Positions 43,278-51,898 of a stretch of DNA of 64,000 nt are shown in pieces (positions within the stretch are counted from its first letter, which is position 1; every line of letters starts with the position of its first letter). The position numbers and the translations under genes were made by a program. The DNA is from Rubrivivax sp. GTDB taxonomy: Bacteria; Pseudomonadota; Gammaproteobacteria; Burkholderiales; Burkholderiaceae_C. Under the pieces are notes generated by a model. That model was not told the origin of the DNA. It saw only the letters and a program-made list of their open reading frames with translations, and made no database searches. The stretch spans positions 1 to 64,000 of the forward strand of contig JAHECD010000009.1 of the NCBI GenBank assembly GCA_024641945.1, read 5' to 3'.

Positions 43278-43844
43278 ATGACGCAGACGTTGATGGACGC
43301 GATCCGAAGTGGCGACATGGCCGAGGTCGGCCGGCTGGCGAGCCCGCAGGCCGTCGACCTGGCGGGACCCGGCGGCATGACGCCGCTCATGCAGGCGGCG
43401 GTGCTGGGGCGGGTGGAGGTCGTCGACCGGCTGATCGCCGCCGGCGCCGATGTGAATGCCGCTGACGAACGCGGCTTCACCCCGCTGTTCCACGGTTGTT
43501 ACGACCCCGACGAAGACCGCGGCCACCCCGATGTGGTCGAGCGCCTTTTGCAGGCCGGCGCCGACAAGGAGGCGAAGATCGGCTTCGGCGTGCGCCCCCT
43601 CATGTACGCGGCAGGCAACGGCGAGGCGGGCGTCGTGGAGGTGCTGCTGCGCGCTGGTGCCGACCCGCTGGCCCGCAACGAGGTCGGGCGCACGGCATTG
43701 ATGATGGTGAAGGACCGCGACTACGTCGATGTGATCAACATCCTGCACGAGGCCGAGGCGAACGTGCAGACCGCCGACTGCTCGTCGCGCAATCCGCCCG
43801 ACATGCAGGTGGTCACGTTCATGAAGCCGCAGCGCAAGCCCTGA
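43278..43844 (+). CDS. Ankyrin-repeat protein
   Basis: ATG 43278 has AAGGAGA upstream. The 188-residue protein has about four ankyrin repeats: GGMTPLMQAAVLGRVEVVDR, ERGFTPLFHGCYDPDEDRGH, FGVRPLMYAAGNGEAGVVEV and VGRTALMMVKDRDYVDVINI, each followed by a LIAAGADVNA-like loop. There is no signal peptide, so it is a cytosolic protein-binding scaffold. The partner is unknown. It is convergent with the CBS gene. Confidence 0.9.
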   Translation: MTQTLMDAIRSGDMAEVGRLASPQAVDLAGPGGMTPLMQAAVLGRVEVVDRLIAAGADVNAADERGFTPLFHGCYDPDEDRGHPDVVERLLQAGADKEAKIGFGVRPLMYAAGNGEAGVVEVLLRAGADPLARNEVGRTALMMVKDRDYVDVINILHEAEANVQTADCSSRNPPDMQVVTFMKPQRKP

Positions 43845-43883
43845 CGGTCGCTTGCAGCCGCGCCGCTTCACGCGCCGGTTGCA

Positions 43884-44324
43884 TCAGCCCTTGTCGCCGG
43901 CGATGTAGTGCTCGAGCTGTTCGATGATGAACTGCTGCTCGGAAATGATGTCCTTGACGAGGTCGCCGATCGAAATGATCCCGATGAGCCGGCCACCGTC
44001 CATGACGGGCAGGTGGCGAACCCGGCTGTCGGTCATCAACGCCATGCATTCTTCGGTGGTGTGCTCGGGCCGCACGCACAGCACCTGCGACGTCATGATC
44101 TCCCGCACCGGCGTTTCCCGGGAAGACCGCGACATGAGCGCGATCTTGCGCGCATAGTCGCGCTCGGTGACGAGTCCGGCAACCCGGTCGCCGGTCATGA
44201 CGATCAGCGCACCGATGTCGTTGTCGGCCATTCGCTTGACGGCGTCGTAGACCGAGTCTTCGGGGCTGATCGTGTGGACGTGCGGGCTGGCCTTCGATTT
44301 CAGGATGGAAGCGGTTGTCTTCAA
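43884..44324 (-). CDS. CBS-domain pair protein with TTG start
   Basis: The only strong ribosome binding site (AAGGAGG) precedes TTG at 44324, giving MKTTASILKSKASPHVHTIS; the ATG at 44354 adds ten Arg-rich codons and has no such site. The 146-residue product has two CBS motifs (SVYDAVKRMADNDIGALIVM with VAGLVTERDYARKIAL, and VREIMTSQVLCVRPEHTTEE with VRHLPVMDGGRLIGIISIGD) and a C-terminal helix. It is a nucleotide sensor of the CBP type. An Fnr box lies 127 bases upstream. Confidence 0.9.
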   Translation of the reverse strand: MKTTASILKSKASPHVHTISPEDSVYDAVKRMADNDIGALIVMTGDRVAGLVTERDYARKIALMSRSSRETPVREIMTSQVLCVRPEHTTEECMALMTDSRVRHLPVMDGGRLIGIISIGDLVKDIISEQQFIIEQLEHYIAGDKG

Positions 44325-44450
44325 TGTGAACCTCCTTCGCGATGACGGCCGCATGCGCAGCCCGAAGACCGGCGCGCCACGACCATGGGTGCGATCCGAG
44401 CATCACACCGGCCCACGCCAGGAGATTCCCCCCGAAACCGAACCTGGGGG

Positions 44451-44464
44451 TTGATATCACTCAA
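44451..44464. promoter_or_regulatory. Fnr-type palindrome before the TTG-start CBS gene
   Basis: TTGATATCACTCAA has a perfect Fnr half (TTGAT) and CTCAA. It sits between the GFA gene stop and the CBS gene, 127 bases upstream of the CBS start. Confidence 0.6.
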
Positions 44465-44489
44465 TCCCCCACGCCCGCATTTCCGTTGC

Positions 44490-44924
44490 TCATCCCGAAG
44501 GCGGAGGCGGAATCGGCGCGGTCGCCGGCTGTTCGGCAAAGGCCGTCAGGTCCTGCAGGCGGACCAGCCAAGGTTGTGCGGAGCGATGCCAGATCTGCAT
44601 TGCCGGCACGAGCTCGGCCCGTTGCCTGACGCAGCCGAGCCGGATGACGACCTGCGTCGCGCCGTCGACGGCGGTGGAATACAGCGGCGTACCGCATTCG
44701 GGGCAGAACACCTGGGCGCGCCGGTTCCCGTTCTCGGCCACCTTGACATAGCTCCGCGGCTCGCCGATGAGCGCCAAGGTCTCGATCGGCGCCATGACGT
44801 TGGCGCGAAACGGTGCACCCGAAAGCACCTGGCAATCGCTGCAATGGCAGACCATGACCTTCGAGCGGTCGACGACCGCGGTGAACGAGATCCTGCCGCA
44901 GTGGCAGGCACCGTCGATGTTCAT
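44490..44924 (-). CDS. GFA-family (glutathione-dependent formaldehyde-activating-like) protein
   Basis: ATG 44924 (MNIDGACHCGRISFTAVVDR) gives 144 residues. The zinc-binding cysteines fit the family: GACHCGR, VCHCSDCQVLSGAPF and VFCPECGTPLYST. Most members are not true S-hydroxymethylglutathione synthases, so only the fold is certain. A proline-rich tail ends the protein. Confidence 0.9.
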   Translation of the reverse strand: MNIDGACHCGRISFTAVVDRSKVMVCHCSDCQVLSGAPFRANVMAPIETLALIGEPRSYVKVAENGNRRAQVFCPECGTPLYSTAVDGATQVVIRLGCVRQRAELVPAMQIWHRSAQPWLVRLQDLTAFAEQPATAPIPPPPSG

Positions 44925-45038
44925 CGTGGACCCTTCATCGAGCATTCCGGTCTCTACCTCGAGATGCGTCGCGCCCGAGCATGGGTGCCCCGCGCGCCAA
45001 CGCCAATCCGTGCGCCGAAGCGACGGGGCCGGTGCCCC

Positions 45039-45419
45039 TCAACGCTTGCAGGGGCCGTCCTTGTACACACGCCCATCGAAGCACTCGGTAATGATCACCT
45101 CACGCGGTGGCCGGGTGCCCGTGACGCGGTCGGTGGGTGGGGTCGCGGCGGACGGTGTCGGGGGCGATTCCGAGCCCCTTGCGTAGATGATCTTCTTCTC
45201 GCCTTGCTGGCAATTGCCGACGACGCGCCCTTCCACTTTCGCGGCGCTGTCGACCACGACCACGCTGAAGTCCGTGACGCCGTTGCCCAGGATCCGCTGC
45301 TCGATCGCGGCCCGGAGTTCCTCGCAGGCGGCGGCGTGCACGGGACCGGCGTAGGCGGTGACGACCGCCAGGACGACCAGCGGGATGCCCGATAGCCGGG
45401 CGCAATTCTGAACGGTCAT
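45039..45419 (-). CDS. Exported DUF1161-like protein
   Basis: ATG 45419 starts a 126-residue protein with a signal peptide (LSGIPLVVLAVVTAYAGPVH, cleavage near VHAA) followed by ACEELRAAIEQRILGNGVTD and VVGNCQQGEKKIIYARG, the core of DUF1161 periplasmic proteins with two conserved cysteines. After it comes a Pro/Thr-rich linker and a short Cys-containing tail (TECFDGRVYKDGPCKR). Function unknown. Confidence 0.8.
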   Translation of the reverse strand: MTVQNCARLSGIPLVVLAVVTAYAGPVHAAACEELRAAIEQRILGNGVTDFSVVVVDSAAKVEGRVVGNCQQGEKKIIYARGSESPPTPSAATPPTDRVTGTRPPREVIITECFDGRVYKDGPCKR

Positions 45420-45570
45420 GATCGGTGCAGGGCCCTCTATAAGCAAGGCGCACTGCTTGCGGCGCGCCAGTGACGGATGACACACCATAAACCGCCGTGC
45501 TCCAGGGCGCAAACGGCGCTCGCCAACGCCCGCAAGACACGTGTGCCACGGCGGCGCATGGGCCGGCATG

Positions 45571-46293
45571 TCAGGTCTCGTCATGGACGTCCTCGTAACG
45601 CAGCATCGCCATCAAGCGCTGCTCCCTCGAGTCGTCGAACCCGCAGGAGTGCAACCACTCCTTCGGGTTTTCGTAGGTGCCGAACAGCATGTCCCAACAG
45701 GTGATGTCGCCGTAGTTGTTGCGGTGATGGCCGTGCCGGTGGTGGATGCGGTGCATCTCCGGCCGCTGGAAGAACCATCCGATCCACCGCGGCGTGCGGA
45801 CGTTGGTGTGATAGAAGAATTCACCCAGAGCCGTGCAAAGTGTGTAGACCGCGCCGGCTTCGAGCGAAAGCCCGAGCAGCGAATATACGAGCGCACTGCC
45901 GATGAGCGAATTGACGACCATTTCGCCGGGGTGCTTGTAGAACGACGTGATGACCTCGAGCCGCTGCGGACTGTGGTGGATCTGGTGGAAACCGCGCCAC
46001 AGAAGATCGTTCTCGTGGCGCCAACGGTGCCACCAGTAGAAGACGAACGTCGCGATGAAATAGGCGATGAGCCCGCCCACGGCTGGCGAGACGTGCCGGC
46101 TCAACTGGAAAACGCTGGCCGATGCGAACCAGTGCTCCCAGGACCACCCGCCAACGAGCACCACGCCCAGCTGCACCGCGTTCACGAGCAGCACCCGCGT
46201 CGGCCAGGTCTTTACCTTCGGCAGAGGCCAGCCAGGCAACACCCGCTCCAGGGCAAAACAGAATACGAACGTCGCGATGATGATGGCGAGCAT
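45571..46293 (-). CDS. Sterol desaturase/fatty acid hydroxylase family protein
   Basis: ATG 46293 has CGGAGG upstream. The 240-residue membrane protein has four hydrophobic segments and the His clusters of the di-iron superfamily: WWHRWRHENDLLWRGFHQIH with HHSPQ, then MHRIHHRHGHHRNNYGDITC. It probably hydroxylates or desaturates a membrane lipid using oxygen. The substrate (fatty acid, sterol-like or hopanoid) is not decidable. Confidence 0.9.
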   Translation of the reverse strand: MLAIIIATFVFCFALERVLPGWPLPKVKTWPTRVLLVNAVQLGVVLVGGWSWEHWFASASVFQLSRHVSPAVGGLIAYFIATFVFYWWHRWRHENDLLWRGFHQIHHSPQRLEVITSFYKHPGEMVVNSLIGSALVYSLLGLSLEAGAVYTLCTALGEFFYHTNVRTPRWIGWFFQRPEMHRIHHRHGHHRNNYGDITCWDMLFGTYENPKEWLHSCGFDDSREQRLMAMLRYEDVHDET

Positions 46294-46501
46294 GCCAACC
46301 TCCGCTGTGTGCCGACCGTCGCCGCGCAGATCGTGCGACCGTGCAGCCTGTCGATGAGACAGTCTGCGCGTGCGCTTGGTGCGCCAGCAAGCAAAAGGCA
46401 AGAAGTGCCTCCCGGCGGGCGTCGCCGTATCGCGGGGCGGTACGAAACGGCCGCCGCCGGACATTCATAATTGCCGAAACAGACCTGTCAGGAGAGCGTA
46501 G

Positions 46502-47008
46502 GTGGAGTCATCGGCAGACGGAACCAAGGCACGGTTCTCAGCATTCACGTCCATCCTCCGGTCGTCCGGGCTGCGTGCGGCGCTGGCCGACTTGCTCGCA
46601 CCCACGGACTACCGGTTCATCGCCATCTTCCGGTTCCAGGGCGACCGGGCCAATGCCGCCGTGTACTACGACCGCGAGAATCCACACGTATTGACGACGG
46701 ACGAGGTGCCGGCCAGCGCCACCTACTGCAGCTTTGCGCGCAACGACCGCGGCGCCTTCGTCACGGCCGACGCCATGCAGGACGAACGGCTCGCCGGGCA
46801 TGTGGCGCGCGAACACGTGCGGGCCTACTGCGGCGTGCCCATCATGACGCCCGAGGGCGAGATCCTAGGCACCTTGTGCCACTATGACCTGGTGCCGCGC
46901 GACCCGTCGCAGATCGACCTGGCGCTGATGTGCGAGGTTGCGAGCGCGCTGGAGCAGGGTCGGCACGTGCCGCCGTATCCATCCGCGCCGGCGCCAGGCG
47001 CGGCTTGA
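46502..47008 (+). CDS. GAF-domain protein
   Basis: Starts at GTG 46502 behind CAGGAGAG. The 168-residue protein is a single GAF domain: YRFIAIFRFQGDRANAAVYY, VPASATYCSFARNDRGAFVT, and the C-terminal CGVPIMTPEGEILGTLCHYD. It has no kinase or output domain, so it may be a small-ligand or redox sensor acting through a partner. It is convergent with the oxidoreductase operon. Confidence 0.88.
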   Translation: MESSADGTKARFSAFTSILRSSGLRAALADLLAPTDYRFIAIFRFQGDRANAAVYYDRENPHVLTTDEVPASATYCSFARNDRGAFVTADAMQDERLAGHVAREHVRAYCGVPIMTPEGEILGTLCHYDLVPRDPSQIDLALMCEVASALEQGRHVPPYPSAPAPGAA

Positions 47009-47057
47009 CACTGCCGGGCACCGCCGAGCGCGGATGCCCCTGGTCTCGCACCGGCGG

Positions 47058-48689
47058 TCAAACCTCTTCGGGCACCATCTCGATCGCCCCGCACGGACAT
47101 TCGGCCACGCACACGCCGCAGCCCTTGCAGTAGTCGTAGTTGAACTGGAAGCGCTTGCCCGGACCCAGCTTGATGACGGCATTGTCGGGACACACGCCGT
47201 AGCAGTTGTCGCACTCGAAGCAGTTGCCGCAGCTCAGGCAGCGGCGGGCTTCGAAGAGGGCGTTGTCCTCGGTCAGGCCACCCTGCACCTCGTCGAAGCT
47301 GCTGGTGCGCCGGGCGATGTCGAGTTGCGGGCGCAACGTCTTGGGCGCGTCGCTGTAATACCAGGGGTTCAGGCGCTCGAAGGTTGCCAGGGCGTGCTTG
47401 GGCGCGGCTTGCACGGTCTCGCCGCGCAGCCACGCGTCGATGCTGGCCGCCGCCTTCTTGCCGTGCCCCACCGCCACGGTCACGTTGCGCTCGGCGGGCA
47501 CCATGTCGCCCCCCGCGAACAGCCCCGCGCGGCCGGTCATCAGGGTGGCCGGATCGACCTGCACCACGCCGTCGTTCAGGGCCAGCCCGGGCACGCCTTC
47601 CAGCAGGCCCAGGTCCACGTCCTGCCCGAGCGCAAGCACCAGGCTGTCGGACTCCAGCGTCTCGAATTCGCCCGTGGGCTGCGGGTTGCCTTTCTCGTCC
47701 AGCGTCATCTTCTCGATGGTCAGCGTGCCCTGCTCGCCTTGCTGCTTGATGGTCGACAGCCACTTGACCATCACACCTTCCTGCAGGGCCTCTTCCACCT
47801 CGAAATCATGCGCCGGCATGCGCTCGCGCGTGCGGCGGTAGACGATGATGGCCTCGGTGGCCCCCAGGCGCTTGGCGGTGCGCGCCACGTCGATGGCGGT
47901 ATTGCCGCCGCCGTAGACCACCACGCGGCGGCCCAGCATGGGCTTGTCCTCGCCTTCCATGCTGCGAAGCACCGACACGGCGTCGAGGATGCGGCTCGAA
48001 TCCTTGGCCGGTATGAAGGTGCGTTTGCCGATGTGCGCGCCGACGGCGAGAAAGGCGGCGTCGTAGGCCTGCATCGTGTCCTCGATGCGGCTGACCTTGG
48101 CGTTCAGCTGCACCGTCACGCCCATGGCCGCGATGCGCTGCATCTCGGCATCGAGCACGTCGCGCGGAAGGCGGTACTGCGGGATGCCGAAGCGCATCAT
48201 GCCGCCCATCATCGGGCCGGCTTCCATCACGGTGACCTGGTGGCCGCGCCGCCGCAGGTGGTACGCCGCGCTCATGCCCGAAGGTCCCGCGCCGACGATC
48301 AGCACACGCTTGCCGGTCTCCTGCGCCGGGGGCTCGAAATGCCAGCCGCGCTTGAGGGCCTCGTCGCCCAGGAAGCGCTCGACCGAATTGATGCCCACGG
48401 CCGCGTCCAGCTTGCCCCGGTTGCACACGCCTTCGCAGGAGTGATAGCAGACCCGGCCCATGATGGCCGGAAAGGGGTTGTCGCGCGTGAGGTGCCGCCA
48501 TGCGGCCTCGTAGTCGCCGCCTTCGGCATGGAAGAGCCAGCCCTGGATGTCCTCGCCCGCGGGACACTGTGCATTGCACGGCGGCAGGCGGTCCACGTAC
48601 ACCGGACGCTCGGTGCGCCAGCTGCCCGTCTTGTTGGCCAGCGACGAGCCCGGGTCGAGCGTGATCGCGAAGGGCTTGTGCATGGTCAT
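47058..48689 (-). CDS. GltD-like FAD/Fe-S oxidoreductase of the por operon
   Basis: The 543-residue protein has an N-terminal Fe-S domain (PPCNAQCPAGEDIQGW, RVCYHSCEGVCNRGK), an FAD site (RVLIVGAGPSGMSAAYHLRR), an NAD(P)H Rossmann motif (RRVVVYGGGNTAIDVARTAK), and a C-terminal ferredoxin domain with two 4Fe-4S motifs (CDNCYGVCP, CKGCGVCVAECPCGAIEM). This is the glutamate-synthase small-subunit type of electron transferase. As the last gene of a por operon it likely links ferredoxin-level electrons to NAD(P)H rather than making glutamate. Confidence 0.9.
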   Translation of the reverse strand: MTMHKPFAITLDPGSSLANKTGSWRTERPVYVDRLPPCNAQCPAGEDIQGWLFHAEGGDYEAAWRHLTRDNPFPAIMGRVCYHSCEGVCNRGKLDAAVGINSVERFLGDEALKRGWHFEPPAQETGKRVLIVGAGPSGMSAAYHLRRRGHQVTVMEAGPMMGGMMRFGIPQYRLPRDVLDAEMQRIAAMGVTVQLNAKVSRIEDTMQAYDAAFLAVGAHIGKRTFIPAKDSSRILDAVSVLRSMEGEDKPMLGRRVVVYGGGNTAIDVARTAKRLGATEAIIVYRRTRERMPAHDFEVEEALQEGVMVKWLSTIKQQGEQGTLTIEKMTLDEKGNPQPTGEFETLESDSLVLALGQDVDLGLLEGVPGLALNDGVVQVDPATLMTGRAGLFAGGDMVPAERNVTVAVGHGKKAAASIDAWLRGETVQAAPKHALATFERLNPWYYSDAPKTLRPQLDIARRTSSFDEVQGGLTEDNALFEARRCLSCGNCFECDNCYGVCPDNAVIKLGPGKRFQFNYDYCKGCGVCVAECPCGAIEMVPEEV

Positions 48690-48765
48690 ACGAACTCCTG
48701 CCGGTTCTGCGCGACAGCGCCCGGTGCCTGGCCGGACCGCAGCGACCGCTGTGGAAGTGGGAGCC

Positions 48766-49776
48766 TCATGCCTGCACCTCCTCGTCGAGCAGGTCGAAGC
48801 GGCGGATGTTGCGGTCGGCGTCGGCCTGGATCTGCTTCAGCATCTCCGGCTGTCCCGGCGAGCTGCCGCTCGCGAACAGGTGCGCAAACCGCTTCTGCGG
48901 CCTGAGGTACTCGTCCACCGGCACGCGGTGCCGGATCCGGGTCACCTGCGTCACCTCGCCGCGCTCGGCCTCGAAGACCGGGAAGATGCCGGTCTCGCGC
49001 GCCAGCCGCGCCAGGCGGATGGTGTCGTGGCTGGCCGCGCCCCAGCCGAGCGGGCATGGCACGAGGACGTGCAGGTAACGCGCGCCATGCATCGTCATGG
49101 CCTTGGTGACCTTGGCTTCGAGGTCGCGCAGGTCGGCCACGGTGGCAGTGGCGACGTAGGGAATCTCGTGCGCCATCGCGATCAGCGGCAGGTTCTTGCC
49201 CTTGCCGAAATCCGCGCCGGGCTGTGCGCCCACGGCCATCGTGGTGGCCGTGCGCGCGGCCGGCGGCGTGGCACTGCTGCGCTGCACGCCGGTATTCATG
49301 TAGGCCTCGTTGTCGTAGCAGATGTAGAGCACGTCATCGTTGCGCTCGAACATGCCGCTCAGGCAGCCGAAGCCGATGTCGGTGGTGCCGCCGTCGCCGC
49401 CCTGGGCGATCACACGCACGTCTTTCCTGCCCTTGACCTTCATCGCCGCGGCAATGCCGGTGCCCACGGCCGCGGCATTGCCGAACAGGCTGTGGATCCA
49501 CGGCAGCTGCCAGCTCGTCTCGGGGTACGGGGTGGAGAAGACCTCGAGGCAGCCGGTGGCGTTGGCGGCGATCAGCTGGTTGTTCGTCGCACGCATCGCG
49601 GCGTCGACCGCATATCGCGCACCCAGCGCCTCGCCGCAGCCCTGGCAGGCGCGGTGCCCGCTGTCGATGGAGTTGCTGCGCTCGGGGCTGGACTGCACGC
49701 TGCGCTGCTCGGGCGCGAGCAGCCGGTTGCCGACGGTGAAGGTGCCGGTCTGGTAGAACTTGACGGGGGCGGTCAT
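48766..49776 (-). CDS. porB: 2-oxoacid:ferredoxin oxidoreductase beta subunit
   Basis: The 336-residue subunit carries the thiamine-diphosphate site (VIAQGGDGGTTDIGFGCLSG, DVLYICYDNEAYMNTGVQRS) and the N-terminal CQGCGEALGARYAVD block. Conserved cysteines for the proximal 4Fe-4S cluster are in QGCGE and TGCLEV. It pairs with PorA and PorG to oxidise pyruvate or another 2-oxoacid to acyl-CoA with low-potential electrons. The enzyme is oxygen-sensitive in most bacteria, so its presence suggests anaerobic or micro-oxic use. Confidence 0.92.
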   Translation of the reverse strand: MTAPVKFYQTGTFTVGNRLLAPEQRSVQSSPERSNSIDSGHRACQGCGEALGARYAVDAAMRATNNQLIAANATGCLEVFSTPYPETSWQLPWIHSLFGNAAAVGTGIAAAMKVKGRKDVRVIAQGGDGGTTDIGFGCLSGMFERNDDVLYICYDNEAYMNTGVQRSSATPPAARTATTMAVGAQPGADFGKGKNLPLIAMAHEIPYVATATVADLRDLEAKVTKAMTMHGARYLHVLVPCPLGWGAASHDTIRLARLARETGIFPVFEAERGEVTQVTRIRHRVPVDEYLRPQKRFAHLFASGSSPGQPEMLKQIQADADRNIRRFDLLDEEVQA

Positions 49777-49785
49777 ACGGACTCC

Positions 49786-49862
49786 TGCCGGGCCGCCCCA
49801 AAGGAGGCCGAGCCCCCTGGGCCGCGAAGTGGCCCCTGACGGGTCCGGGGGGCAGCGAACAT
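49786..49862. repeat. GC-rich interspersed-type element inside the por operon
   Basis: Between porA and porB lies GGAGGCCGAGCCCCCTGGG followed by GGGTCCGGGGGGCAGCGAAC. I recall similar short elements scattered through Burkholderiales genomes, but no second copy is in this window. It lengthens an otherwise compact operon by about 80 bases. Confidence 0.4.
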
Positions 49863-49885
49863 CGTGAGCGTGGGGGTGGTCATCG

Positions 49886-51139
49886 CTAGTTCACCTTCGA
49901 TGCGACGGTGCCGACGTCGCGCAGCAGGTTTTCGGCAATCGGGCCGCTGCGCCGGGTGGCGGCTTCGCGTTCGAGCTGGCGGTTGACGATGCGCCAGTCG
50001 AGGTCCATGAAAGTCAGCGAGGGGAGTTTGTCGGCGATCGCCTCGGTCAGCGTGCGCACGATCGACGCCTTGGTGATCGCCCGTCCGCCCAGGCCCGCGA
50101 CGACCGTGTAGCCATGCTGGCCCAGGCGGTGCAGCGCCAGCCGCACGTCGGTGGAGACCACGCCGCCCAGGCCGACGCTGAAGCTCTTTTCCAGCACGAC
50201 CACGCGTTTCGCATGCTGCAGCGCCTCGCGCACCGCAGCGAGCGGGAACGGGCGGAACGAGTGGATGCCCAGCACGCCGATCTTGACGTCGTCGTTGCGC
50301 ATCTCGTCGACGGCGTCCTTGATCGTGCCGATCACCGAGCCGAGTGCGACGACGATGGTCTCGGCGTCTTCGGTCCTGTAGGGCCGCACCAGGCCGCCGG
50401 TGTTGCGGCCGAAGATGCCCTGGAATTCGGCCGCGATCTGCGGGATGCGTTCCAGCGCCATCAGCTGCTTGGCGTGTGCCAGGTAGCGCACTTCCATGAA
50501 GGCCTCGGGGCCGACCATCGCGCCGATGCTCACCGGGTCTGCCGGGTCCAGCACCTGGCGCGGCTCGTAGGGCGGCAGGAAGGCGTCGACCTGTGCCTGC
50601 GTGGGCATGTCCACACGCTCGTAGGCGTGCGTCAGGATGAAGCCGTCCATGCACACCATCACCGGCATGCTCAGCTCCTCGGCCAGCTTGAAGGCCTGGA
50701 TGTGCAGGTCCAGTGCCTCCTGGTTGTGCGCGGCGAAAAGCTGGATCCAGCCGCAGTCGCGCTGGCTCATGCTGTCGCTGTGGTCGTTCCAGATATTGAT
50801 CGGCGCGCCGATCGCGCGGTTGGCCACCGTCATCACGATCGGCAGGCCCAGGCCGCTGGCGTTGTAGACCGCCTCGGCCATGAACAGCAGGCCCTGGCTC
50901 GCGGTGGCGGTGTAGCTGCGTGCACCCGCTGCACTGCTGCCGATGGCCACGCTCATCGCGGCGAACTCGCTCTCGACGTTGATGAACTCGCAGGGCTGCA
51001 GTTGCCCGCTCTTCACCAGTTCGCCCAGGCCTTCGACGATGTGCGTCTGCGGGCTGATCGGGTACGCACAGATCACCTCGGGCCGGCACAGCGCCACGGC
51101 TTCGGCCACGGCGCGGGAGCCTTCCATCTGCTTAAGCAT
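49886..51139 (-). CDS. porA: 2-oxoacid:ferredoxin oxidoreductase alpha subunit
   Basis: The 417-residue subunit shows the family N-terminus (MEGSRAVAEAVALCRPEVIC, AYPISPQTHIVEGLGEL), the pyrimidine-binding TPP region FINVESEFAAMSVAIGSSAA with the conserved Glu, and TATASQGLLFMAEAVYNASG. The later domain (TIVVALGSVIGTIKDAVDEM) is the transketolase C-like domain. It overlaps the porG stop by eight bases. The order porG-porA-porB-oxidoreductase is a usual arrangement. Confidence 0.94.
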   Translation of the reverse strand: MLKQMEGSRAVAEAVALCRPEVICAYPISPQTHIVEGLGELVKSGQLQPCEFINVESEFAAMSVAIGSSAAGARSYTATASQGLLFMAEAVYNASGLGLPIVMTVANRAIGAPINIWNDHSDSMSQRDCGWIQLFAAHNQEALDLHIQAFKLAEELSMPVMVCMDGFILTHAYERVDMPTQAQVDAFLPPYEPRQVLDPADPVSIGAMVGPEAFMEVRYLAHAKQLMALERIPQIAAEFQGIFGRNTGGLVRPYRTEDAETIVVALGSVIGTIKDAVDEMRNDDVKIGVLGIHSFRPFPLAAVREALQHAKRVVVLEKSFSVGLGGVVSTDVRLALHRLGQHGYTVVAGLGGRAITKASIVRTLTEAIADKLPSLTFMDLDWRIVNRQLEREAATRRSGPIAENLLRDVGTVASKVN

Positions 51140-51713
51140 GGTCGAGCTCCTTCATCTCGTTCTCGACGAACGCATGGGCCTCAGCCGCGGCGTCCACGTT
51201 GGCGTCGGCCACCTTGCCCTTGAACTTGTCGTTGATCGCGTGCGATACGGCATCCAGCGTGATCAGCCCGGACAGCGCCGCAAAACCGCCCAGCAGCACG
51301 GCATTCGGCAGTGGGCGCCCCAGGTGCCTGAGGGCGATCTCGGTGGCCGGCACCGTGACCAGGCGCTCGCGGCGGAAGCGGCTCGCCAGATCGGCCAGGC
51401 CGAGTTCGTCGAACGTGCGCTTGCTGTTGATGAGCACGTAGCCGTCCGGCTTGAGGCCCTGGAAGACGTCCACCTGGTGCAGCAGCGTCGGGTCCTGCAC
51501 GATCAGCACGTCCGGCTCGAGGATGGGCTCGCGCAGCCGGATCTCCTTGTCGTCGATGCGGCAGAAAGCAACCACCGGCGCGCCGGTACGCTCGGAGCCG
51601 AAACTCGGAAAGGCCTGTGCATGGCGGCCCTGCTCGAAGGCCGCGATCGACAACATCTCGGCGGCCGTGACGACGCCCTGCCCCCCTCGACCGTGGATTC
51701 GGATCTGAAGCAT
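51132..51713 (-). CDS. porG: 2-oxoacid:ferredoxin oxidoreductase gamma subunit
   Basis: ATG 51713 (MLQIRIHGRGGQGVVTAAEM) gives 193 residues and starts at the universal gamma-subunit motif GRGGQGVVTAAEMLS. Other family blocks are FPSFGSERTGAPVVAFCRID and LPNAVLLGGFAALSGLITLD. It binds CoA and completes the enzyme core. A near-perfect Fnr box lies 59 bases upstream, so the operon is probably induced at low oxygen. Confidence 0.93.
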   Translation of the reverse strand: MLQIRIHGRGGQGVVTAAEMLSIAAFEQGRHAQAFPSFGSERTGAPVVAFCRIDDKEIRLREPILEPDVLIVQDPTLLHQVDVFQGLKPDGYVLINSKRTFDELGLADLASRFRRERLVTVPATEIALRHLGRPLPNAVLLGGFAALSGLITLDAVSHAINDKFKGKVADANVDAAAEAHAFVENEMKELDHA

Positions 51714-51771
51714 GGGCAGGCACTCCGTGAACGACGTGGGGCGATTCTTCGCCGCCCGGTGTTCAGCAGGC

Positions 51772-51785
51772 TTGAGACGCATCAA
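51772..51785. promoter_or_regulatory. Fnr-type palindrome before the por operon
   Basis: TTGAGACGCATCAA has TTGAG and a perfect ATCAA half. It lies 59 bases before the porG ATG, a usual activating position. Confidence 0.6.
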
Positions 51786-51898
51786 TGCGCGCGGGATTGA
51801 CGCGCCGGATGGGTCGCCACCGCTGTTCGCGCAATCCGTCGCCCAACGCCAGTGCGTGCATGGCCTTGGCGCACTGCCGCCGGGCGCTCAACGTGCGG

